A stretch of DNA of 39,529 nucleotides, taken from NCBI GenBank assembly GCA_027487015.1, contig JAIYEK010000146.1:1-39529 (forward strand), in the 5' to 3' direction. Under the pieces are notes generated by a model that was given only the letters and a program-made list of their open reading frames with translations, had not been told where the DNA came from and searched no databases. The position numbers and the translations under genes were made by a program. Of the stretch, positions 33,558 through 39,529 are shown piece by piece. Numbering within the stretch: position 1 is the stretch's first letter; every line of letters starts with the position of its first letter. Origin of the DNA: Erythrobacteraceae bacterium (lineage in GTDB: Bacteria > Pseudomonadota > Alphaproteobacteria > Sphingomonadales > Sphingomonadaceae).

Positions 33558-34495
33558 GCGCGCGCGGGATTGCAGCCCCGAACCGCGACGAGAAGCGCAT
33601 GCGCACGCTGGTGACGCCCGAGGGGCTGGCGCTCCCCATCACCGTCGCCCCGCGCACCGCCCGCGCGGGCGCGCTGATCATCGATTTCATGATCCTTCTG
33701 TTCGGCATCATCGCGGTCCAGATCGCGATCTACTACATCGCGCGCGGGCTGCTCGATGCGACTGGATTCAATCCCGACGAAATGTCGAGCGGCGCGCTCG
33801 AATTCTTTGGCATTTTCTTGGCGATCTTCGTGTTCTGCGCCTGGTACGGCTATTTCCTGGTGCAGGAACTGGGCCCGCGCGGGGCGACATTGGGCAAGCG
33901 CCTTGTCGGCATCCGCATCGCCGCGCGCGGGGGCACGCGGCTCACCCCTGAAGCGGTGATCGCGCGCAATCTGCTGCGCGATATCGAGATCTTCTACCCC
34001 ATCATCACCCTGCTCGTCCTCGCCGTACTCGCCGAGCGGGGCGAGCCGATCGGGGCGCTCGGCTGGGTGGCGACCGGCTGGTTCTTGCTGTTCCTGCTGT
34101 TCCCCTTCTTCAACCGCGACGCCCTGCGCGCAGGCGACATCGTCGCGGGCACCTGGGTGGTCGAGCGCCCGCGTGCCAAGCTTGCCGCGGTGCTCTCGGT
34201 TCAGGGCGCCGCCGCAGCCGAGGGCGCGAGCGAGGTCACCGGCGTGCGCTATGCCTTCGGCGAGGCGGAGCTTTCGATCTATGGCGAGAAGGAGCTCCAG
34301 ACCCTCGAGCGGATGCTGCGCGACAGCCCGCCCGAGGCCCTCGCCGCGGTTCACGCCACGATCTGCCGCAAGATCGGCTGGGACCCGGGCGCGGGCGACG
34401 AGCGGGCTTTCCTCGAGGCCTTTTATGCGCAATTGCGAGCGAGGCTCGAAGCCGACCTCAGGTTCGGCAAGCGCAAGGCGGACAAGTTTGCATGA
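33554..34495 (+). CDS. RDD family membrane protein
   Basis: A 313-residue protein. The RDD domain is at about 30-200, with the opening TARAGALIIDFMI where Arg and Asp are the conserved residues, a GATLGKRLVGIR motif and a LLRDIEIFYP motif. Three membrane segments are likely. The C-terminal 110 residues are soluble and helical (ELQTLERML and later). RDD proteins have been linked to ion or solute transport, but this one has no known function. It overlaps both neighbours at ATGA. Confidence 0.88.
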   Translation: MSARGIAAPNRDEKRMRTLVTPEGLALPITVAPRTARAGALIIDFMILLFGIIAVQIAIYYIARGLLDATGFNPDEMSSGALEFFGIFLAIFVFCAWYGYFLVQELGPRGATLGKRLVGIRIAARGGTRLTPEAVIARNLLRDIEIFYPIITLLVLAVLAERGEPIGALGWVATGWFLLFLLFPFFNRDALRAGDIVAGTWVVERPRAKLAAVLSVQGAAAAEGASEVTGVRYAFGEAELSIYGEKELQTLERMLRDSPPEALAAVHATICRKIGWDPGAGDERAFLEAFYAQLRARLEADLRFGKRKADKFA

Positions 34496-35427
34496 AGATC
34501 GATCGCAGGTTCTTCCTCGGCGGCACGCTGGCGCTGGGCGCCTCGGCCTGCATCCCGCCTGACCAGAGCCCGCTCGGACGGCTGGCGGCGGAATTGCGGA
34601 TCATCGAGGCGGCGGGCGGCGGCACATTGGGCGTCGAGATCTACAACACCGCGACCGGCATGTCGGTCGGGATCAATCAGGACCGCCGCTTCGGGCACGC
34701 ATCCTCGTTCAAGCTGAGCCTCGCCGCGCTGCTGCTCCAGCGCCATGCGGCAGGCACGATCGATGCCGACAAGCGGGTCACGTGGAGCGAGGCCGATCTG
34801 CTCCCGCCCTCGCCCTTCACCCGCGAACGTCTGGCGAGCGGCGCGACCTTGCGCGAATTGGCGCGGGCGACGCAGACCACGTCGGACAACACCGCGGCCA
34901 ATCTCCTGCTCCGCAATCTGGGCGGCCCGGCGGGGCTCACCGCCTTCTGGCGCTCGCTCGGCGACGACATCAGCCGGGTCGACCGCTTCGAGCCGGAAAT
35001 GAACATCGTCCCCGCGACCGAATTCCGCGACACCACCACGCCTGCCGCGATGGCGCGCACCGTGGCGAAGATCGTCTACGGCGACGCTCTGCCCGAGGTC
35101 GAGCGGGCGCAGCTCAAGGGCTGGATGATCGAAACCGGAACCGGCGTGCGCCGCGTGCGCGCAGGGCTGCCCGAGGGCTGGGTGGCGGGCGACAAGACCG
35201 GCACCAGCGGGCTGATCGGGGCGAGCGAATACAACTATATCGACATCGGCTTTGCCGAGGGCCCCAAGGGCGAGGCCCCGCTGACCTTCGCCTGCTATTT
35301 CCGTGCGCGCCAGACCGAGGACGACATGCTCGCCTCAGGCGAAGCGACGCTCGCACGCGTGGGACGCATCATCAAGGAATTCGCCGAGCCGGAGCGTGGG
35401 CTGCCGCTGGTGGGGAAGCTTTACTGA
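34492..35427 (+). CDS. class A beta-lactamase-like serine hydrolase
   Basis: A 311-residue exported protein. The N-terminus MKIDRRFFLGG followed by a hydrophobic stretch is a twin-arginine signal, and Cys20 in GASAC could carry a lipid, although the lipobox is not ideal. Active-site motifs are complete: Ser71-xx-Lys74 (SSFK), Ser131-Asp-Asn133, Glu167 with Asn171 (EPEMN) and KTGTSG. It should hydrolyse penicillins or related compounds, but resistance cannot be concluded from sequence. It overlaps the RDD gene by four bases and so belongs to the MoxR operon, an unusual place for such a gene. Confidence 0.9.
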   Translation: MKIDRRFFLGGTLALGASACIPPDQSPLGRLAAELRIIEAAGGGTLGVEIYNTATGMSVGINQDRRFGHASSFKLSLAALLLQRHAAGTIDADKRVTWSEADLLPPSPFTRERLASGATLRELARATQTTSDNTAANLLLRNLGGPAGLTAFWRSLGDDISRVDRFEPEMNIVPATEFRDTTTPAAMARTVAKIVYGDALPEVERAQLKGWMIETGTGVRRVRAGLPEGWVAGDKTGTSGLIGASEYNYIDIGFAEGPKGEAPLTFACYFRARQTEDDMLASGEATLARVGRIIKEFAEPERGLPLVGKLY

Positions 35428-35434
35428 GCAGAAC

Positions 35435-35548
35435 CCGTTCGCCCTGAGCTTGTCGGAAGCGAAGCTGAACCGCAGGTTCAACGGCCGTCTTGCTTCCTTG
35501 CTACCGTGCGAAAGAAGGACGGTGCTTCGACAAGCTCAGCACGAACGG
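35435..35548. repeat. palindromic intergenic repeat, copy 2 (between convergent genes)
   Basis: Starts CCGTTCGCCCTGAGCTTG and ends with the inverted form ending ACGAACGG. The first arm carries an extra G (TCGGAAGC) and the middle contains a GAACCGC/AGGTTC segment, so it is partly diverged. It fills the gap between the beta-lactamase and asparaginase genes. Confidence 0.82.
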
Positions 35549-35556
35549 ACGTAAGG

Positions 35557-36633
35557 TCAATGATCCGGCGTGCTCGACGCCTTCTCCTCGCCGCCGAAGA
35601 TCGCCACTTCGTTGACGCCCGCACTGGTCGCGCGGCCGCGATACATGCCGGTGGTGTTGAAGCTGAAGATCGCATGACCCTCGGGCGTGACGAGGATCAC
35701 CCCGCCATCGCCTCCGAGGTCTGCCACGTCGGCCATGACGGCATCGGCGATCTCTTGCACGGTCGCTGTTTTTTCCTCTGCATCCGGCGTAACGGCGGCC
35801 CCTTTCGTGTCAAACGAGAGCCAGTTCAACGCCCTGACGGCCTTCAGCCGCGCACAAATCTCATGCGCCACGCCCACCCGGATGAAATACTCGCCCCACC
35901 CCGTCGCCGACACCGCACACGAGCGATTATCCGCATAGGTCCCCGCGCCAATCATAGGCGCGTCGCCCACGCGGCCCCAGCGCTTGCCGGTCATGCCGCC
36001 GGTCGAGGTGCCTGCCGCAAGGTTACCCTGTTGGTCCAAGGCCACCGCACCCACCGTGCCGAACTTGTGGTCGACATCCAATGCCGAGAGCTTCTCCGCC
36101 TTCAGCCGCTCCAGCGCCTCGAGCCGCGCAGGCGTGGCGAAATATTCGGGCGGCATCACCGCAAAGCCCTTGGAGACCGCGAACTCCTCCGCGCCCTTGC
36201 CGACGAGGAACACGTGCTCGCTCTGGGTGCGCACCGTGTCGGCGAGCAGGATCGGGTTCTTGACCGTCTTGACCCCGGCCACGGCACCGGCGCTCCGGTC
36301 GCGCCCGTCCATGATCGAGGCGTCGAGCTCGTTGGTCCCGTCCCACGTGAACACCGCGCCCTTGCCGGCGTTGAACAGGGGCGAATCCTCCATGATGACG
36401 ATCGCGGCCTTGATCGCATCCATCGCCGCGCCGCCCTCGGCGAGGATCTTGCTCCCCGCATCCAGCGCCCGCTGCAAGTCCGCCTCGTAGGCCGCGCGCT
36501 TTTCGGGGGTCATCGCCTTGGGATCGAGCGTCCCCGCCCCGCCGTGAATGGCAATCGACCATTTCGGCGCCTCTTCGGCAAAAGCAGGGTGGGACATGAG
36601 GACGAGCGCCATCAGAGCGAGGAGTTTCTTCAT
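35557..36633 (-). CDS. isoaspartyl peptidase/L-asparaginase (Ntn hydrolase)
   Basis: A 358-residue secreted precursor with a Sec signal peptide (1-19, ending PAFA). HGGAG at 30-34 opens the mature enzyme, and NAGKGAVF and DASIMDG follow. The autocleavage site lies before Thr193 in FGTVGAVALD, where the new N-terminal threonine becomes the nucleophile. The TSTGGMTGKRWGRVGDAP segment binds substrate. It removes isoaspartyl dipeptides and asparagine in the periplasm. Full length, single gene. Confidence 0.94.
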   Translation of the reverse strand: MKKLLALMALVLMSHPAFAEEAPKWSIAIHGGAGTLDPKAMTPEKRAAYEADLQRALDAGSKILAEGGAAMDAIKAAIVIMEDSPLFNAGKGAVFTWDGTNELDASIMDGRDRSAGAVAGVKTVKNPILLADTVRTQSEHVFLVGKGAEEFAVSKGFAVMPPEYFATPARLEALERLKAEKLSALDVDHKFGTVGAVALDQQGNLAAGTSTGGMTGKRWGRVGDAPMIGAGTYADNRSCAVSATGWGEYFIRVGVAHEICARLKAVRALNWLSFDTKGAAVTPDAEEKTATVQEIADAVMADVADLGGDGGVILVTPEGHAIFSFNTTGMYRGRATSAGVNEVAIFGGEEKASSTPDH

Positions 36634-36706
36634 GGCAGCAAGGTGTAACGCGCGCCCGTTCGTTTCGCCAGCTTAACAGTGCGCTTGGGCCGCGCTAGGA
36701 CGAGGC

Positions 36707-37219
36707 ATGATCTACCGCCCCGCCACGCTCGCCGATGCGCCCGCCCTCGCCAACCTCGGCGCCAAGACCTTCGTTGCCGCTTTCGGCGATCTCTACACGC
36801 CGCAAGACCTCGCCGATTTCCTCGCCGAGGTGCACAATGCCGAGGCGGTGGCAGGCGAGATCGCGGGGGAGAGCTGCACCCACCGTCTGGTCGAGGATGA
36901 CGGTACCCTCGTCGCCTTCTGCAAGCTGCGCTACCCGACCAAGTTCGGCGACTACACCGAGGCACAGAACCCCATCGAACTGGGCCAGCTTTATGCCCTC
37001 CCCACCCACACCGGCCACGGCATCGGCGCCAAACTGATGGACTGGGCAATCGCCCACGCGCGCGAGCGCGGCAATGATGCCATTCTGCTCAGCGTCTATG
37101 CCGAGAACTTCGGCGCACAGCGCTTCTACCAGCGCTACGGCTTTGCCAAGATCGCCGACATCACCTTCAAGGTCGGGGAACAACTCGACCCCGAACTCCT
37201 ATATGAACTGAAACTATAA
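36707..37219 (+). CDS. GNAT family N-acetyltransferase
   Basis: A 170-residue acetyltransferase. The N-terminus MIYRPATLADAPALANLG is typical. The acetyl-CoA loop is in LYALPTHTGHGIGAKLMDWA, and LLSVYAENFGAQRFYQRYGF completes motif B. This layout resembles enzymes acting on free amines or amino-acid-like substrates; no specific substrate can be given. Divergent from the asparaginase gene; the SDR gene starts 17 bases after its stop and may be cotranscribed. Confidence 0.9.
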   Translation: MIYRPATLADAPALANLGAKTFVAAFGDLYTPQDLADFLAEVHNAEAVAGEIAGESCTHRLVEDDGTLVAFCKLRYPTKFGDYTEAQNPIELGQLYALPTHTGHGIGAKLMDWAIAHARERGNDAILLSVYAENFGAQRFYQRYGFAKIADITFKVGEQLDPELLYELKL

Positions 37220-37236
37220 CGACAAGGGAGAGGGAC

Positions 37237-38187
37237 ATGAGCGAATTCGGATGGGCGAGCACCACGGATGAGGTGCTGGCGGGCAAGGACCTGTCGGGGC
37301 GGACAGTGTTCATCACCGGGGCGAACTCCGGGCTCGGGCAGGAGACCGCGCGGGCGATGGCGGCGCGCGGGGCCGATGTGATCCTGGCCGGGCGCGATCA
37401 GGGCAAGCTCGATGAAAGCGTCGCCGCGATCCATGCCGAGAACGCCAAGGCGCAGCTCGAGACGATCACGGTTGATCTGACCTCCCTCGAAAACATCCGC
37501 GCCGCCACCTCGCGCGCGCGGCAGCGGTTCCACAAGATCGACATCCTCATCAACAATGCCGGCGTGATGGCGACGCCCTTCACCCACACCCATGATGGCT
37601 TCGAGATGCAGTTCGGGACCAACCACCTCGGTCACTTCGCGCTCACCGCCGAGCTGATGCCGCTGATCGAGCGCGGGCATTTGAAGCGCATCATCAACCT
37701 CTCGAGCCGCGGGCACTTCATGGGGCCGGTGCATTTCGAGGACCCGCATTTCCAGCACCGCCCCTATGATCCCCGGTCGAGCTATGGCCAATCGAAGACT
37801 GCCAATGTGCTGTTCACCGTGGGGCTCGAGGCGCGCTATGCGGTGCTCGGCATCCACGCCTATGCGGTGCACCCTGGCGGGATCCAGACCAACCTCGGCC
37901 GCCACATGACGCCCGAAATGCAGGAGGCGCTGATGAAGCGGGTCACGACCTCGGACGGCGGCTTCCAGTGGAAGACCATCCCGCAGGGCGCGGCGACCTC
38001 GTGCTGGGCGGCAACTGCGCCGGAGCTCGAAGGCAAGGGCGGGGTCTATTGCGAGGACTGCCACGTCGCCGAGGTGGACGACGAATCCTCGGTCGCGGGC
38101 GTGCGTTCCTACGCGCTCAACCCGAGCTTTGCCGACCAGCTGTGGAAGCTGTCGGAAGAGGCGACGGGCGCGAAGTTCCCGAGCTAA
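37237..38187 (+). CDS. short-chain dehydrogenase/reductase (retinol dehydrogenase-like)
   Basis: A 316-residue NAD(P)-dependent oxidoreductase. The cofactor loop TGANSGLG is at about residues 29-36, NNAGVM at about 105-110, and the catalytic Tyr-x-x-x-Lys is in SYGQSKTAN. The general form is close to WW-domain oxidoreductase and retinol dehydrogenase types. An added C-terminal part (about 260-316) has the YCEDCHVAEV segment common in these. The strong ribosome site GGGAGAGGGA precedes the ATG. The substrate is unknown. Confidence 0.9.
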   Translation: MSEFGWASTTDEVLAGKDLSGRTVFITGANSGLGQETARAMAARGADVILAGRDQGKLDESVAAIHAENAKAQLETITVDLTSLENIRAATSRARQRFHKIDILINNAGVMATPFTHTHDGFEMQFGTNHLGHFALTAELMPLIERGHLKRIINLSSRGHFMGPVHFEDPHFQHRPYDPRSSYGQSKTANVLFTVGLEARYAVLGIHAYAVHPGGIQTNLGRHMTPEMQEALMKRVTTSDGGFQWKTIPQGAATSCWAATAPELEGKGGVYCEDCHVAEVDDESSVAGVRSYALNPSFADQLWKLSEEATGAKFPS

Positions 38188-38200
38188 TCACTTGTAACCA

Positions 38201-38297
38201 CCGTTCGCCCTGAGCTTGTCGAAGGGCCGTCCTTATCTTTGCTGGTTGGCGCAAACCTCAAGAAAGTGCGGTCCTTCGACAGGCTCAGGACGAACGG
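38201..38297. repeat. palindromic intergenic repeat, copy 3 (between convergent genes)
   Basis: Starts CCGTTCGCCCTGAGCTTG and ends with the inverted form AGGCTCAGGACGAACGG. It fills the gap between the SDR and alpha/beta hydrolase genes, with 13 and 9 bases left over. Confidence 0.85.
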
Positions 38298-38306
38298 AAT
38301 TATTGG

Positions 38307-39257
38307 TCAGCTCGCCACGAACTCCGCCAGCAGACCGAGCGCATCCTTCGCCTCGCGGGTGGGTAGGATCGCCATGAAGACGTGCGGCGCGGCTTCGTAT
38401 TCGTAGAGTCGGGCGTCCACCCCGGCCTCGACCAGCCGGGCGAGGAAGGTGCGCGAATCGATGATGAAGAGGTCATGCCGCCCGGTCCAGATGCGGGTCG
38501 GCGGCAGCTGGGCGAGGGCGGCGGCGGGGGCGTAGAGCGGGCTGACCTCGGGCGCGTCCATCGCGCGGCCTGCCGCGATCAGCCCCCCGCAGGCGCGCAA
38601 GGTGCCGATCTTGAGCATCACGTCATGCGGCTCGATCGCGGCGATGGCAGGGTCGGCGAGCCCAAGATCGAGCCACGGCGCGAACAGCGCAAGCTTGCCC
38701 GGCTGCGCGCCTCCCGCCGCGATCAACCGCAAGGCCAGCGCCAGCGCCATGTGCCCGCCCGCGCTGTCACCATTGAGGATGATGCGCGAAGGATCATGCC
38801 GCGCGGCGAGGTCGGCCCAGACCGCGTCCGCCAGATCGTCCTGCGCGGTGTAAGGCGCCTCGGGCACCACCGGATAGAGCGGCACGGTGACGCTCATCCC
38901 GCACCGCTTCACCATTGCGGCGACCAGCGGCCAGTGGACCTTGAACATCGGCTTCACGAAGCCGCCGCCATGGAAGTAGAGCATGTGCCATTCGGGCCTT
39001 TGAGCTTGGGGCCCGCTCTTGGGGTGCAGCGTCACCACCTTGTGGCCGAGCATCTCGCGCTCCTCGACGATGAAGCGCTTGCGGAAACCCTCGGGCATCG
39101 GCGCGTCCAGAGGCAGCTTGCGGCCCGCCATCTGCGCGTGAAACCCCGCCTCGTCGAGCGGGAAGACCGGCGTCTGGCGGCTCACCATCCACTTGATGGC
39201 ACGCATCAGCAGGCTCGGCGTCGGCGAGCGCAGTTCGGCGGACGAATGGGTCAGCAT
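38307..39257 (-). CDS. alpha/beta hydrolase of the hormone-sensitive lipase type
   Basis: A 316-residue esterase-like enzyme. The oxyanion-hole motif YFHGGG and the nucleophile elbow GDSAGGHMA place it in the HSL (bacterial type IV) esterase group. An Asp in the GRHDLFIID region and a His in EAAPHVF near the C-terminus complete the triad. No signal peptide. It probably cleaves short-chain esters; the natural substrate is unknown. Divergent from ispG with about 105 bases between starts. Confidence 0.92.
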   Translation of the reverse strand: MLTHSSAELRSPTPSLLMRAIKWMVSRQTPVFPLDEAGFHAQMAGRKLPLDAPMPEGFRKRFIVEEREMLGHKVVTLHPKSGPQAQRPEWHMLYFHGGGFVKPMFKVHWPLVAAMVKRCGMSVTVPLYPVVPEAPYTAQDDLADAVWADLAARHDPSRIILNGDSAGGHMALALALRLIAAGGAQPGKLALFAPWLDLGLADPAIAAIEPHDVMLKIGTLRACGGLIAAGRAMDAPEVSPLYAPAAALAQLPPTRIWTGRHDLFIIDSRTFLARLVEAGVDARLYEYEAAPHVFMAILPTREAKDALGLLAEFVAS

Positions 39258-39362
39258 GGTTTTTCCCCCTTGGTTGCGCCGCAGACTGCCGCGCGGGGGA
39301 GCGAAGTCAAGCGCGTGCGCGGGTCATTGCCCCGTCATGCGCGGGTGGTTATAGGGTGGTCC

Positions 39363-39529
39363 ATGTCCAGTATCCGTCCTTGGCGCACGATCGAGCGGCG
39401 CAAATCGCGCCAGATCATGGTGGGGAATGTCCCCGTTGGCGGTGATGCTCCCATCACCGTGCAGACCATGACCAACACCCCCACCGAAGACGTCAAGGCG
39501 ACGATCGACCAGATCCGCCGCTGCGAGGA
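39363..39529 (+). CDS. ispG: 4-hydroxy-3-methylbut-2-enyl diphosphate synthase, 5' part
   Basis: The first 55 codons of ispG (gcpE), cut by the window end. After an alphaproteobacterial-type N-terminus (MSSIRPW, then [11 protein letters not shown]), the conserved [22 protein letters not shown] segment identifies the penultimate enzyme of the MEP isoprenoid pathway. The iron-sulfur cysteines lie beyond the window. The ATG at 39363 is preceded by GGGTGG. Confidence 0.93.
   Translation, partial: MSSIRPWRTIERRKSRQIMVGNVPVGGDAPITVQTMTNTPTEDVKATIDQIRRCE

Overview
The window is high-GC, gene-dense DNA from an alphaproteobacterium, most likely of the order Sphingomonadales (Erythrobacter/Porphyrobacter type). 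This is inferred from the general stress response locus (phyR, a HWE-family kinase, nepR, ecfG), the style of the genes, and the sphingomonad-type palindromic repeats between genes. No database search was possible.

Layout. 61-1535 holds an acetyltransferase-like protein and a small zinc-ribbon membrane protein. 1546-3603 is a complete IS1595-family insertion sequence with matching inverted repeats, an exact 8-bp target duplication, a small ORF and an antisense DUF3800 passenger gene; it sits between the small membrane gene and that gene's apparent terminator. 3818-7557 is the general stress response locus. 7663-13544 is housekeeping: sodB, a dicarboxylate-type symporter, glmM, two small proteins, thiD and a LOG-family protein.

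13695-20708 is the most interesting part, an RNA-repair and Ro60 locus. On the minus strand, a sigma-54 promoter with an IHF-like site and a palindromic candidate activator site precedes rsr (bacterial Ro60), then four tandem Y-RNA-like genes, then rtcB (RNA ligase) and rtcA (RNA cyclase). On the plus strand, a double zinc-ribbon protein is translationally coupled to rtcR, the sigma-54 activator. The four RNAs share a covarying two-helix stem around an AUGCC/CUCG internal loop but carry different heads. One has a plain hairpin. Two have circularly permuted tRNA mimics opened in the D loop and capped by GNRA tetraloops. One has a split tRNA in 3'-half/5'-half order, with a 7-bp acceptor stem and an encoded CCA.

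20843-39529 holds a secreted GH31 alpha-glycosidase with a PA14 insert and a palindromic operator-like site, tRNA-Gln(CTG), Ppx/GppA, RlmE, a membrane-anchored cytochrome c, and prephenate dehydratase. A seven-gene overlapping MoxR/DUF58 operon ending in a class A beta-lactamase follows, then an isoaspartyl peptidase/asparaginase, a GNAT enzyme, an SDR, an alpha/beta hydrolase and the start of ispG. Three copies of one palindromic repeat sit exactly between convergent gene pairs (4669, 35435, 38201) and probably act as two-way terminators.
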